Assembly (NCBI RefSeq): GCF_000150275.1
Contig: NW_002060943.1
Location: 8,808,857 to 8,872,856 of the forward strand
From: Trichoplax adhaerens
Lineage: Eukaryota; Placozoa; Uniplacotomia; Trichoplacea; Trichoplacidae
DNA: 64,000 nt
Direction: 5' to 3'
Each line of letters starts with the position of its first letter. The stretch's first letter is position 1. Position numbers and translations under genes: made by a program. The notes under the pieces were generated by a model, which was given only the letters and a program-made list of their open reading frames with translations, ran no database searches and was not told where the DNA came from. This document shows, piece by piece, positions 1 to 13,972 of this stretch.

Positions 1-149
1 GTCATTATACTGTAAGTATAATATTTAATTGATCATAGTATATCGAATAGTATTGATTGATGTTCTTTAATAATGATTAATTATTATTTGGAGAACTACA
101 CGCAATTCATTTAGTTACTTAGCATAGGTAGTAAAGAATACAAATTTAC

Positions 150-762
150 CTGAATGATGGATTTCGTCTCCAATGTGAAGCATAGGCAACCGGTGAATGA
201 CCTAAAACATTCATTAACAGTAAATTAAAATAGTTGAAAAACTTGTTTTAAAATGCAGGATTAGTTACTTACGCATTTAATATTTTTACGATACGATTTA
301 AAGATTAATTACTATTTGTTCCTCATATCACTACTTTGATATACATTATTTATCAAATAAAATATGACAGTCGTATATAATAATATGCTTGATTCTGGGT
401 AATTTGGCCTGGTGGTGTACTGTATAACGGTAACGTATATCGAATAATATTAGTTTACAGTCCTTAATCTAGAATATAACTTTTAAGCTTTGGAAGAATT
501 GATAAAAATCGATTGCAAAGTATGAACCATATAATGCAGTATTTGTCAGTTTGTAGTAGTGGAAACGTGTCTTATTGATGGAACATACTTGACCATAGGT
601 CTCTGATTCCAAGTCAACGTCAACAGTTGCTAGATAATCTGGCTTCTTAACATCAGTATTATTATAAATGCAAGGTATATATAGTAATTTCTCTTTAGGA
701 CCTTTCATAGCATCGATTGGTGTTAAGTATCCCGGACCGCAGCTAGAGCAAGCTATAGGCAT
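150..762 (-). CDS. SELENBP1: Selenium-binding protein 1 / methanethiol oxidase, 5' end (partial)
   Basis: Two coding exons read leftward: exon 1 at 589-762 (58 codons from the ATG at 762) and exon 2 at 150-201 (17 codons plus 1 nt). The rest lies beyond the left edge. Exon 1 begins [15 protein letters not shown], then carries YIPCIYNNT and [10 protein letters not shown]. Exon 2 reads VIHRLPM and IHHSG. These match the conserved N-terminus of animal SELENBP1. The donor after ...YGQ is GTATGTT, the acceptor is AG at 202-203, and exon 2 ends at GTAAAT, so phases agree (0 then 1). Family knowledge: SELENBP1 is a cytosolic methanethiol oxidase that makes hydrogen sulfide, peroxide and formaldehyde from methanethiol. 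The metal-binding catalytic core is not in view. The open frame running past exon 1 is intron read-through. Confidence 0.93.
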
Positions 763-3700
763 ATTTAAATGGATTAATGATAGTTAGATCATACCATGAG
801 AACAAATTTAATATTATAGTAATGATCAATCTCTGCGTATAACAGATTAAAAATTTAATATCTCATCAATAGATTTCCTTCTTATGTACACTTCTCAATT
901 ACTTAAGTCAGCTGTTGAAGTCTAGTAAAATCTTTATTATATTCTTATAATGAGTAAAACTAAGAATGGATCGAAATTGGATCAACGACAGATAATTTTA
1001 GCAATTTACTTTGACATTTAAAGCATCCAAGTAAATTTATAATTATACATGCGCATATAAAAAATGAAGAATGCCAGCTGTAGGTTAACCTACTTTATGA
1101 TACATTCATCTATTTCTTCTTGCTATATATCAGTTCATAGCCTTTACTTGAATCGATATAAAAGTAGATACGCGTGCTAATACTTACGATTTATCAGTGA
1201 CATTCTATATCATAAATCACAAGCTTTGTGTAAAATTGATGAATGCTAAAATATGGACTACTGAAATATAACTGAAGTTTTTCATAGTCCGTAGCTTACG
1301 ATCATTGCTTATGAATAATTATATTGAATCTTAAACACCATCTTATTTTAATAGTATTTGTCAGATTATATAAATATAAAATACGAGAATACTTTGAAAC
1401 CTTACCCATTTGTAGATTGAGAGCTAAGATCAATTGATAATGATTCTTCTAGTAAAAATTGATAAATTAGATCCTGTTTGAATAAAGAAAGTTATTTCAT
1501 TAAAGCTTATATATTGTTGTTAAATATCTATATATTATAACGACTTAATTTCAACTTGTTAATTCTAGGTTATATTTAAAGCGAAATAGATTGTATCTAT
1601 TGATTTATTTAAATTTTTGATCACTCAACAACTTCTTATATGTTTAAAATGATATTTCTATAGGCGGAAATTTATTAAAAGTTTGCTTCTGAGACCCCAT
1701 GATGGTGCCATGAGGGCGGAAACTTATATCTACTGCCCAAACATTCTACAATCTGTTCATGACATGATTAGATGTAAATTTTTTTGAGAAAAGGTCTAAG
1801 AATAGCTAGTTAACACACATACGTGGTTTATTTCTTCAACGAGGACTCGAAAAGCGTGTGAAAATTCAATCGTGAAACGTACTAAAATCTAGGGTGATAA
1901 ACGGATGGATAGCTTAAAGTGAGGAATGAAGAATAGGAAACTGTTGCCCAATTTAATGAATGATTTAAATTAGCTGCTTTTATTTGATAGCAACCAATTT
2001 GCAATATGCTTTAATTGATAAAAGTATCATGAATTTATAATAATCATCATTCCATTTCATTGTTACGACGACTATTACAATCATGGGCTAGATTGTATTT
2101 CGCTTATACTTATAATTAATTAAACAACGTCGGCTAACCAGCTAGGGGTAAAATACAGTAAATCAAAAATTAGTCAAGATCAACAGAGCATATAAAGAAC
2201 TATTAAAGTATAGAGTAAGGACACCTAATAGAGCATTGTACTATCTGCATATTTGTGATCTGATGCAACGGTGCTTTTGTCTCTTTCAATTTTTGAACGT
2301 GTAGCAGCATGGAGGAGCATTGTCTGTCAATCTCCACCCCCTTCCTAATAAATATCTGAAGAGCGGCATGCAGAGTGAAGGAGAATTATCGCAGCCTTAA
2401 AGATAAATTAATAGTCCAATACTAGCAGATTTTCATTCATGGCCACTATCAAGTATTTGATAGTCGTGCCAAAAGTAGTTAAACTAAAGGCGTACAAGTA
2501 TCCAAATTACGCTACCGATATATTGCATAGAAGATTAACAGTGTTGCATTTATATCAAATGTATACCTATAAACTGGGCGAAAGACACTTTTACCATATG
2601 CTACTATAAAAGCACAATTGATACAGGAATCATAGAACTGTACAAATATGAAGTAGAAACGTGTAATTGATTAATTTCAAAGTTCCTTTCATTATTAATG
2701 AATTATGTAAGATGCTCGAGGTCTAAATTTGATTACTATCAGAACTACATTACAGCTTGATGACTTGTATGTTGCAAAGTAGCCTGTCTACTTTGCCCGT
2801 AGTAGAAATGTTACGGCAGTTTCCAGAATTAAAAAGTAATTCTAGGTATAATCTTGACTATGAACTGCAACTATAAATTGAATCTAAAATCATTTTAGGT
2901 TAAACCGGTATCTAATTATCTAAATTCAAAGTTATAATAATTATATATAAATTATTATTTTATTCTATATTGAGTTCTGTCTCTGTACATGCATGTGAGT
3001 TAATTGCTACGTCCAACTTACCTTACGCGTACGCCAGGCGAAAATGTTGCTCTACTTTCAAAACCCTGTGCTATTATACCTTAAGATAGTAATTGGGTAT
3101 GGCTTCAAATCTTGGAATGATCACTTTAAATCGCGATGATGCATTATATGTGCAGTTTACTATGACCGGCATGTGCTAACATGTGATTAGCATAGTAAAA
3201 TATGATGATGTTGTAAAGACTAAGCAAATTTATGAAGTTCCTATATGATATTATCATCTTTAACTGCCCATGACAATGCAAAATTTAAAATTTGCATCTC
3301 ATTATAAATGCTATTCTTTGTCAAACAATGCTCGTAGTACATGCCATTAGTGCCTTCTTTTTATTGATGAGGGTTATTGGAGCTTTCCTCCTAGAACTCT
3401 GTTCAGGTGATCATAATTCTGTGTCTAACAGAGATTCTACCGATAAAACGTGACAAACTCGACTTTGCTAACTATGAATCACCATATTAATTCTTGTTAT
3501 TGATTCCTATAAAACTCCTCACTTTTCTGTGTTAATATTTGCACGGAAGTTGTTATATATTTGAGAGAAATGCAGCAACGAGTAGGCAATGCCTTCGCAC
3601 AATAAGAGCATATCAAAAAAATATAATATCAACTACAATACGCTATAGACGTAACCAGATAGATTTTATGCATGCAAAACATCTCAACTTTCGATCGAGA

Positions 3701-6205
3701 ATGCCAACTAATGACAGTATGGTGTTGATTTTATTTCCCGTTCCGTCATATATAGTATGCCCTCTGACCACTAGCAACAACAGTACATTCTTAAGGGATG
3801 AGATGACTGGAAAATCATGAAGAAAAAGTAATCCTTCACTTGCAATACAATTTCCACTAATTTTGCATTATCATGTTCTCATATGCCATCTATTACAGTC
3901 ATTAATATTAAACAGAACAAGATTTACTAAAGCCAGTTTTATTGAATTCTGTATTGATACAATAGCTTGTCTTAAGTCCAACAACGACCCAATTTATTTA
4001 TTTAATCTAGACAAATTTAGTAAATAAGTTGATACGCAATCAAAATTTTATTTACAGTACAGTTAGTAAAATGAATAAATAAGGTTGAAGAATCCAGTAT
4101 GATACCGGAATTTAATCTTACAAACCCGTAACTTTGTCTTCATACCGACTAAACTATAGTCATCGAAATAGAATTGCAATGGCTAATGCAAGTGTTTACT
4201 TATTTAGGCCATCAACTACCTTGGAATCCTTTCTGACTTTAGGTTGGGATCTACAGTATTAAATAGACTAAGTATATATATGACATATACATTTCAAAAA
4301 GGGGTCCTGACAACTAAAAAGCTGGAAGCTACTGTGCTATATTATACATTTAGATTGAGGATCATTTTATTATTGCCATTCATCATTTGACCTTTGGACG
4401 AGTAGTAGTAATATAAAAGATAAGATATTGCATGTGCAACAGTTCACAATAGCCTTGAGGCCTTAACTTAACAATTATGGCACCATTTACAACATCGTCA
4501 GTCTTAATTTACCCTTTTAGATTCTACAGTAAAAATATCGTTATACAATAAAATTGATAATTTTTAAGGGATACTAACTAATTTTCGTTGAAAAGACTTG
4601 AAAATTTATTTGTTAACCTAAGCATAGCTTCTATTTGATACTACAGTGATAGATGGCAATATTTTATTCATGCATACGTAACATGTACATTTTTATGTAC
4701 TATAGAAGGTCTATCATTATAATCTATTGCTTACCAGTCATAGAAGTTTTAATATTGTAGCAACTATATGTATATCTTAAGGTTTACAAAGATTAAAGCA
4801 TTTACTACTTTTGTGCAGTATCTTCATTTCCAGTACCGGTACTTCTTGCAAATCACAATTTACAAGGGCAATTTGACACTACCGATAATTAGCTATTACT
4901 TATTTAAAAATTAAGAGCAATGCGATTACTGTCTGACGGATTCTTTACTTAAACGTAATCCTTTGATTCAATGCATGCAAGCCATGTTTTTATTAATTAC
5001 CACAGTTACCGCACCCTATCGTTTCTATTGACATAAACGTTTAGTAATGCTGTAGAATCCATAAGTACAATATACAATATTCATGACAATAAGTTAACAG
5101 GTTGCAAGATTAAGGCGATATCCCTGTAGAGTAGAGTGCAACAGTTCCATTTTGTACTCAGTTGTTTCGCTTTATATGGTTCCTTTACTACAGCGTATTA
5201 TTCATTATTGTTGTTTGAAAAGACTTACTGGTAGAATTTCAAGAAATAATTAATTTTTGATATATTCTAACGGCGAAAAGTTATTATTCGGTAAATCGTT
5301 ACTCTCAGTGAGTAAATGCAGTTTCAAAAGTTTTGTTGACTTTGACGAAACACTGTACTTTATCTAGTTAACTGTCACCAGTATATTTACATAACAGTGT
5401 GGATATCAGTTATGTAGTTGTCTATGTAGTATAGATACGCTGTGTATCATACTTATATGCCTATATTTCATTTGCTAGGATTATTATAGAATGTACTAAA
5501 GAGTGGGTATCAGATTGATCAATCGCAAAATAATCTATGGATAAAATTCTTGAAGACAAATTATTGTAATACATAAAACTACGATAATATCGGCTACTCT
5601 GGGCTGACAGCAATAAAGATTTCGAATACTTAAACTCTGTAAGAGTATTAAAGCTGCATTTAGTAAGAGTGTATAATAGCTAAATATTAAATTTATTTCA
5701 TTCAGAATTTAAAGGAGTACAGTGAAACAGATCAAGCACATAGCAATATAATTTTTACATCCATTGAATTCGAAAAATTCTAGAAGCCTTGGCCACTTCT
5801 GCGCTATCAGCAAAGTCTGGCAAGATTTGATATTTAAAACCATCCAGTTTGTTTTTTCTAACATGAAACTTATATATTTACAGTCTAAACAATCAGTAAG
5901 CTATATATATAAGAAACATATAAAACTGCCTATAAGGATTCAAGATAGACAAGTTATACTACACCATTGAAGGAAGATAAATAGATCAATGCGATAAATG
6001 TACAGCATAGTATTTAAACAATTGACCAAATGCGGTCAAGTCGTTTGCGATTTCTACAGTATTAAGTAAAAAGCTGGGATTGAAATAAAGCATCTTTAAT
6101 AATACTGCAAGAGGGATAATTTATGTTTAACATTTGATAATGTACTTCTGTATGAAAATCCCGACAAATAACGACTTACGGAAGAATTGATACAGGTGAC
6201 ATATA
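763..6205. other. Long intergenic interval, no recognised gene
   Basis: About 5.4 kb between the SELENBP1 start and the DCTN6 stop. It is AT-rich with frequent stops in all frames. The longest open stretches, such as 3539-3820 plus, show no domain, no splice-compatible neighbours and no coding feel. It presumably holds the SELENBP1 promoter just above 762 and the DCTN6 3' UTR just below 6206. I cannot exclude a lineage-specific gene or RNA here. Confidence 0.5.
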
Positions 6206-7956
6206 CTATGAGTCTTTCGAACCTTTCTTTTTACTCGATTTTTTCAGATTATGATAATTTGGAAGAATTTTAATTAAAAACCCCAGCTGGTCATCTTGTT
6301 TCTAATGAGTTTGAGGTTATTATTATACGATCATTGATTGGGTAACACGTCTTATGGAATATGAAATCAGGTCTGATAACACAAAATAGTCGAAACTTAC
6401 TGAAGGCGTCTCGTTATGTTGTTTTTGATGACATTCATCACCATATACTATCGTATTCTCAGGTATTGTTTCATTGGCACTTAGTTGACAGTGAGCTCCA
6501 ATTATGCAGTTGTTTGTAATTTTCGTATCTCTACCAACGATAGCTATGATGATTATGCAAAGACGAAGTAGGAATACAATTATGAAAGAATATTGTCTGC
6601 CTTTTACATCATAACATTGACTATTGAACAGTTTAATATACAGATTGGTTGGCTAAATATTGGCAAAGAAAAATGTTAGTATTTATAAGCGGTAAGCTGT
6701 TTGATTATATGTAATCAAGGAATTGGTCCCACTTGGAATGAAATGCTAGTACTGAATATATATTTGTTGAGTTATACCTTTGGCTTCGAATGTGTTGCTA
6801 TTACCAATCTGCTTAGATTCAATTCCTGTATAATAAAAGGGTGGTTAAGGGTATAAAAGTATCTAAATCACTGCCTTTAAATCGCCTATCACATCGCTTG
6901 ATACCATTGACTAGCAATGAAGCAGTTTTACATACAGTACAGACTATAATCAATTACAGTATGTTCAAAGGATACGACATCCAACTTCGAAAACATTGTA
7001 GTCTCCGATATGCATGGGAACTGGTTCCGGTTTGTCTTTATCCTTCTTTTTTTTTTCATCTTCGGTTAAAAAACTGCAACATACGAGTACGTATAAGCAC
7101 GAATTTCATAAACAACCCTACGATATATAGGAGTAGGAGTAGCTAATGTACAGTATTTCCTGCATAGTCTATCCAAAACTAACCTATTGTGAATATAAGC
7201 TTGCTCTTCAATAATATTGTTTTCTCCTATATGGATGGGTCCAGCTTTGGCCATAATAAAAGCTCTAGGGTGAACAACCGTGTTGGCACCTAATAAAAAA
7301 AAAGAAGCTAGTACACTTTACCGTTGACAACTTTGTTATTTCGAATATCGTATGATTGGAAAATTGGCTGCCATGATGGGCACTACCGTCTTGAAGTGTA
7401 TATCCGAGGGACATACTAGTACGCTATGCTTGTATCAAGGTAAAGGATTATCTCATTTCTACATCATTCCGTAATAAGAGAAATTTCGATATCATTTTAT
7501 GTCTATCATAGGATGGCTTACCGATATAGATCTCTCCTTTTAGTTCAGCTTGCTGGCAGACTATTGCACCAGGGGCAATTTTGATTCTTTCATTGACAAA
7601 ATTATAATAATCAATAAGGATACAAGACGTTCGTTGTCTACCGATGTAATCCAAACGGCTAAAAGAAGCCGTAAAACTAGTTTTAAGGTATATGTGAGCT
7701 ATACAGTGAAATTGAGTAGCTTGATATCATTGAACTATTGTCACCAACATCAATCCATGATCAAAAATACTCGTATGATGGCATTATCATGTCTGCTGCA
7801 GACAGTCAAGATTTGCCCTTTGCCATGCCATATATAGCTTAATGAAGAGGTACAGTAATTTGTGCGTGTAACATCGATCCTATTTATAAATTCAATAGCG
7901 AGGTAGAATCAAGTGCATAGGGAGATCATTTCGCCTTACTGTGATCTTGAAGACAT
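6206..7956 (-). CDS. DCTN6: Dynactin subunit 6 (p27)
   Basis: Seven exons, minus strand: 7940-7956, 7522-7586, 7184-7289, 6976-7073, 6778-6825, 6401-6543, 6206-6301. They total 573 nt, 190 residues, the same length as the vertebrate protein. The first exon is only 17 nt (MSSRS plus two bases). The protein starts [16 protein letters not shown] and holds the left-handed beta-helix hexapeptide strands [34 protein letters not shown] and NNCIIGAHC. It then has IPENTIVYG and the C-terminal helix [12 protein letters not shown], ending in a Lys/Ser-rich tail. All donors are GT and all acceptors AG, and phases chain without a break. DCTN6 pairs with DCTN5 at the pointed end of the dynactin Arp filament, helping couple dynein to cargo. 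The gene is head-to-head with ADAM10 984 bp away, separated by a TACAGTA-rich interval. Confidence 0.96.
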
Positions 7957-8135
7957 CCTTGACTTTAAAGCATTAGCAGCCTGTTTGGTAGTGAAATGAA
8001 GTCTAGTCGTCCGGTGATGGATTAATGAATAATAATAAAGGAAAATTAACGCTATGCCACTCTAATAAATTCCCTAATTAATAATGATGTGGAAAAGCGT
8101 TATGGCTAAGCAATGCTGGTGTTGGAGGTCCGGTC

Positions 8136-8670
8136 TTGACTAGATACAGTACCGTACTGAGTCGACTCCACTGTTGTGTACAGTACTGTACTGTAGGGGC
8201 GGAATGCCATGTCCAAATCGACGTCTACTGTAGCAAACAGACAGACGGATGTACGTATTTTGTTGACATACCGGAAATGGTTAATACGGTCAATAGGGGC
8301 TTTTTCAACGCCAATGTTTTCTTCCATAATTTCTTGCCGCGCTTGGCTGTCTGTAGTACAAGGTCATAACAACATCCATTTCTTTTCTGCAAATTGACCG
8401 CAGTTACAAAGCAGCCATTGTCTTTTTCTGCGCCGTTTAGTCTCTCCTCTTTGATTCTCTACCGCCATAGTCGTGATTTTCTTCTACTCAAAACATAGTC
8501 AAAAGTCGTACTGTGCGTAGGTTTTCCAGTCGGCATGACTCATACAGTACTGTCTACTGTAAACAAGCGAGTACAGTACATTGTACTGTGGCTGAAGAGG
8601 TCCGAGATCGGTCCATACCGGACTTGACTGCGCTACAGTGTACAGTGTACAGTATGCTGTACTGTAAGTT
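8136..8670. repeat. Cluster of TACAGTA/TACTGTA palindromic words
   Basis: The 984 bp between the DCTN6 and ADAM10 starts holds many overlapping copies of TACAGTA, GTACTGTA, CAGTACTG and similar self-complementary words, for example around 8151-8195, 8541-8590 and 8634-8666. The stretch also looks richer in G and C than the surrounding DNA. Open frames here are a by-product of the repeat. It probably includes the shared promoter of the divergent pair. Confidence 0.7.
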
Positions 8671-8940
8671 GGATTGAGGGTGTTTACCAGTACTGTAGTT
8701 GAGCACGCTTGCCATTGCTTGTTAACTATAGATCATAAAGGTACTGAACCGAACCGGACCGGACTCAGGTCTAGTTGGAAGATTATCAATTGGGCTGGGC
8801 AGGGAGAAAGCAACAGCCCGCTGGCTTACTTTACCTACTTCTACTCGTATACGAAAAGCATTCTTGATTGGAAGGGTAGAATTCATTAAATTGGAAAAAA
8901 TTATTCCTCCTTGTCATCTTCCTGTGCACATTGGTTGCCA

Positions 8941-11900
8941 ATGATGGAGAGCAAGCCGATAATTTTCATTTTAGCTATCGTTTGTATTGGATTTTCCCAA
9001 GGTAATGTTCACTTGCACCATTTCATCTTGTCTGGTTGACGCTGGTATCAACGCTAATTAGAATTCTAATCGTTGAGGAACGAATCGAATGAATGTTGTT
9101 ATTACACCATAATCAGCAATTGTCAATCGGGATGATAGCTATCACAGTAATAGTTATCCATGTACAGGCGAAACCAACATCAATTAGTCATGAGATATTT
9201 TCTTAACTGATCTGAATACCATGGTGACCAAAAGAATCGAAAGGGGCTAAATATGGGCCTTCTCCTTTGACAACCCCCCTCTTTCCACACGAATACGACG
9301 TGATATTGATCGTCCCGATTCATGAATTCAATATGAATACTTATCGTCTGCAAGAGTCGAAAATCCCCCTCGCTCATCGTACTTCTTCTGCTTGTTGACT
9401 GAGTAGAGAGTATTTCACAGTATTCGTACTTTTAGACGTATAATTTGGATAGGTTACTATGCGTACGTAAACGCTAATAGCGCATGGGCGTGCACTGCAA
9501 TTACTTAGCAGATAGATCCATCTTTGTTGCAATATGAACTTCTATCCTATTGCTCTACCCTGAAAGGATGCTATCGATCTGTTAGAGTACAATCATTTTT
9601 CCCTTTGATTGAATTCGAACGTGATAGAAACCTCTCAATAATGCCATCATCATATCTTACCATTGCCTACCCTGAAAGGATGCTATCGATCTTTTAGTGT
9701 ACAATCATTTTTTCCTACGATTGAATTCGAACGTGATATAAACCTCTCAATAATGCCATCATCATTTCTTACCATTGCCTACCCTGAAAGGATGCTATCG
9801 ATCTTTTAGTGTACAATAATTCAAACGTGATATAAACCTCTCAATAATGTCATCATCATTTCTTACCATTGCCTTTGATTTTACGTACATTCATTCGCAA
9901 TCGGAGGGTTAGTGGCATGATGACTTGCAGTGTTTGTTTATTCGTAACGCCTGATCCTAATTGCTTAACGAATTGATGCAGAAAGTAATGTTGTAAGACA
10001 AAGAAATAACTTGTGTAAAAAACCTGATCTAAATCATCGACTTCATGCTGTATATTGGGTGTCGCCGCGACCATCCATATCATTTTTACCCAGAAATTGT
10101 TGAGGCTTCAACTCCTATTTATACAGTATAGTATAAACTGTAGTGGTTCTATTTTTATTGGTAGCCGCTGAGGCTTGAACTGAACATAGGAATAGCAAGA
10201 TTTCTCATACAGTAAATAATAAATAAATAATATCCTGAAGTGAAATGAATCAGTTTATATAAAAACCTCACGTCATCATCAGAAATTACCCAGGAGAGAA
10301 AGAAGTTACTGTATTGTTGGCTGCTTTAACCTAGAGTGATACATTAACAGATTGATATGTTGTAACTGGAATCATGTGTACTTGTAACATTGAATATACT
10401 ACAGTAATAATTTTTTTTACATTTTGTAGGTTTCCAATCTTTGAGTAAACATATCGGCCGCTATGAAACGCTAGTTTATGACAACGAAGAAATTAATAGA
10501 CGTCACCAAGAAGTAAAAAAACATAACGTTAAAATGGCGTTATCGCTAGCGTTCACCGCTTACAAACGGTAATTTAATAGCTAGTTGTTTAAAATTGATT
10601 CTGTTCTTAAGATTCAGCGATTGCACGTTAAATAGAGGTTTTATTTCATTAACTGAATCAGCTTTGTAGTTTAGATGGTCTGATCGTTGTTATTATCTAC
10701 CGTATTTATTCTCTATATATCTGCTGCTCAGTACCGACTGAATTGATAACTTACTAAGCTATTTCTAACTGTGGCAGGCATTTCCATCTTCATCTTGTGA
10801 GGGATACAGAAACTTTCACGCCTGATTTCACTGCTGTTGATGAAACACATCAAAGAATTGATTATGACTTAGCCAAGGTATATCGAGGATACTTAAAGGG
10901 TAAGTTAAAATAAGCTTACGTATATTATTGGTTTCGCCGTTATTTGTTATGTTTGTTTGAAATCGCATTAATGATAATCCCAATTTTCACGGGGATGACT
11001 ACTAGTTTTATTTTGTACTATAAAGACTATACTGTATGTATTACGTAGTCTGATCTAGAAGGGAATTAACTGCTCATGTACTGCATGTGCAAGCGGTAGC
11101 AATGGCTACTGCATTTCCTTAGAGTGTGTCATTTTTGTTATATTGGTATTTGGTATTACAGTATAAAACATCAGATAATAATGAATAAATCTCAGGGTAT
11201 ACATTGTAACATATTTTGTTCGTAGGTGAAAAGAATTCTGCTGTATACGGAGTTCTAAATAATGGCGTTTTTTATGGCAAAATCTACCACAATGACGAAG
11301 AATATTATCTTGATCCTGCTGAACATTACTTTAAGAAAGTGCCTTTCCATTCAGTTATATACAAGGGAAGCGACATACACTATAAGCATCAGTAAGTTTT
11401 TCATCGACGTTTTACAGTATAAAATATTCTTTTGAAGAATTACAGTTACTAACCATGTTTTTCATTTCGACTCGCCTAACAACTAAACAGAGGTGGAAAT
11501 GCCACATGTGGGCATAATAATTGGCGCTTAGTTCATCCGGATTATCAATTATGGCATCATGGCATCATGTCTAAAAGTAGCAGAACTGAGTCCATTTCAG
11601 CATCATCCGCTAATAGGAAGAAACGAAATGTGCTCAATTCTAATGCAGATTCTTGTCAAATTCAAATGGATGCCGATCCTTACTTTACGCAACAATATGG
11701 AGGGAGAATACAAGCTGTTGATAGATTGGTACTGCATGCTCAGGTATTAAATAACCGTGAAATGAATTTCACATGTAAATATTTTGCGTCTGTGCAATTT
11801 ATGACTGTTCTGCATAGGTAAATAAGACTTTTCACTTGCATTAGGCTGCAGATTTAATGTATAGAAGAACAGATCTTGACGGTGACGGGGTGACTGATAA

Positions 11901-13972
11901 TGCAAGGATTAAAGTCAAGAAAATGCGAATATATACGACTGTCGATAAAAACAATGTCTTGCACAATAATAATCTTGGAGTCAATGCTTTGTTAAGTATG
12001 TATAAAGTTATTTTATTCAAGAGTAATTATAATTTATTTATGCTTACAGTTACGACCTAAAATTTGAAAAAGTTTCTTTCCTAATACAGTAGTCGCTATT
12101 ATTATTGCGCACTTTACTATGCTGCTTGTTAAGCCAATTTTTTTTTTTGTATTTCAGAGCTCTACTCGCAAAATAATTACAATGAATTCTGTACCAGCTT
12201 TCTATTTACCTATCGCACTTTCCAAAATGGAGTACTAGGATTGGCCTATATTGGGTCAATTTGTAATATCTACGCTTTTACTGCCGCCAATACCCAACAA
12301 AGCACAAATTGTGGATTAGTAACAACACAAAATTCTGGTGAAGCAGTTCCACTTCGTGCTTCTGAAGTTACTTTCGCTCATGAATTGGGACATAATTTCG
12401 GTGCCCAGGTACGGAACTTGAAATGGAGAGATCCTACAAATTTTCTATTGATAGCAAGCTAGTAATTAGTTTGCTATCATGGTATAACACAGATCCAACT
12501 ATAACTAGTACAACGACAACATAACGTTGTAATAAATGTTCGATTATACCCGTTTATTGCATTCCTAACTTCTACATTGTATTATTAACTACAGCTGCTT
12601 TTAGTGCTATAAAAATCTTATTGTGTGAATTTTTCTTTAGCATGATAACACCTATACAACCCAAAAATCATGCTATCCTGGTGGTCTGGATGGAAACTAT
12701 ATTATGTATGCATATGCTACTACTGGTAACTTAAAGAATAACAACTTTTTTTCCAGCTGTAGCAGAACTGCCATGACTAATGTTTTACGTGTAAAGGCTG
12801 CCTCATGTTTCAAGGGTTAGTATAATGGTTTTTTTGTACTTTATAATTTTAGTTTACATTGCACTTTAACGAAGCGATATAATCACACCGTATCAGTCAG
12901 ACTCGTACAATTGTACGTGGATATTTGTATGTATTCCTAAAAATATTTTTACTATGCAGCTAGTACTGCGTCAATTTGCGGTAATGGCATTGTTGAAACT
13001 GGCGAAGATTGCGACTGTGGTGCTCACTGTGATATTGACAAATGCTGTAACCCGGCTGGTAGTACAAATCAATGCAAATACGCAACTAACGCTCAGTGCA
13101 GGTTAGTAAACCTATTTTGAATATTGACATTACTCTACTAAAGTTGTAATCTTTACGCTGACATGCTGTTAATTTTAATAGCATCTCCAACGGTCCGTGC
13201 TGTAACAATGCTACTTGTCAAATTAGACCTGCGTCTGACAGTTTCGTTTGCCGTACTGAAACAGACTGCGCTAGCATCTCTCGTTGCAGTGGATCTGTAA
13301 ACTGTCCTGCTCCAACAAATAAACCAGATAGAACTAGATGTAACAAAAATCAAAAGCTCTGTTCCAATGGGGTAAGAAATTGTTTATGCATCCATGACAA
13401 ATACCACTTTTTAGAATGGTATTTGTCGCGATTAAATAAATTGTAATTTATAATTGTTATTACTCCTCTTGTTATTGTAGGAGTGCACTTTATCTCTTTG
13501 TGAGTTGCAAAACATGGCAGAATGTAAATGCTCTAGTTCAAGTGAAGCGTGTCATCTCTGTTGTCAATCGAAATCTGGTGGAACTTGCATATCCACTTAT
13601 ACAATGACTACTCTTTTCAATAAAACTAATGTCCCGCCTGGTACCTCTTGTGCTAATATGACTGGATACTGTGACATCTTTAGCAATTGCCGGCAAGTCA
13701 ACGAAGCTGGACCTCTATCTACGTTATTGAATATAACAACTCAACAAGTTTTGGATTGGGCTGCAAGGAATTGGTGGATTATATTATTAGTTTGCTGTTC
13801 GGTAGTGCTCGGTTTTGCGATATTTATTCGCTTTGTAGCACCATTGATACCATCTGATAACCCAGGACGCATAGAACCTATTGCATGCGGCTGCTGTGGC
13901 TGCAGTAATCAGAGAAAGAAAAAGAATCCAGTGGCAATAGCTGACGACAACATTAATGACCAAAGAGTATAA
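8941..13972 (+). CDS. ADAM10: ADAM10-type membrane metalloprotease (Kuzbanian)
   Basis: Eleven exons: 8941-9001, 10430-10568, 10778-10899, 11226-11391, 11491-11743, 11845-11995, 12158-12408, 12641-12815, 12960-13101, 13182-13371, 13481-13972; 2142 nt, 713 aa (human about 748). In order: signal peptide (1-20, MMESKPIIFILAIVCIGFSQ); prodomain with cysteine-switch Cys169 in GGNATCGHNN; furin-type RKKR at 205-208; metalloprotease domain with zinc site HELGHNFGAQHD split between exons 7 and 8 (about 372-383) and Met-turn NYIMYAY; Cys-rich disintegrin region starting ICGNGIVE; membrane-proximal region; one transmembrane helix near 648-669; short basic tail RKKKN. The cell-surface sheddase cleaves Notch and other ectodomains. 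The Pro-rich SH3-binding tail of vertebrate ADAM10 is absent. ADAM17 is less likely because prodomain and disintegrin spacing follow ADAM10. Confidence 0.96.
9555..9872. repeat. Three-copy tandem repeat, 112-bp period, in ADAM10 intron 1
   Basis: Copies begin at 9555, 9667 and 9779, each opening with CTACCCTGAAAGGATGCTAT and closing with a run of CATCAT followed by CTTACCATTGC. Copies 1 and 2 differ at only a few positions. Copy 3 is shortened by an internal deletion of roughly 20 bases. This is a recent local duplication inside the first intron, with no sign of coding function. Confidence 0.85.

Noticed and set aside
3539-3820. 93-codon plus-strand open frame in the long intergenic interval
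   Set aside because: No start context, no recognisable domain, no splice-compatible neighbours, and similar-length chance frames are expected in 5 kb.
13153-13353. Antisense open frame opposite an ADAM10 disintegrin exon
   Set aside because: Shadow of the coding exon at 13182-13371 on the plus strand.
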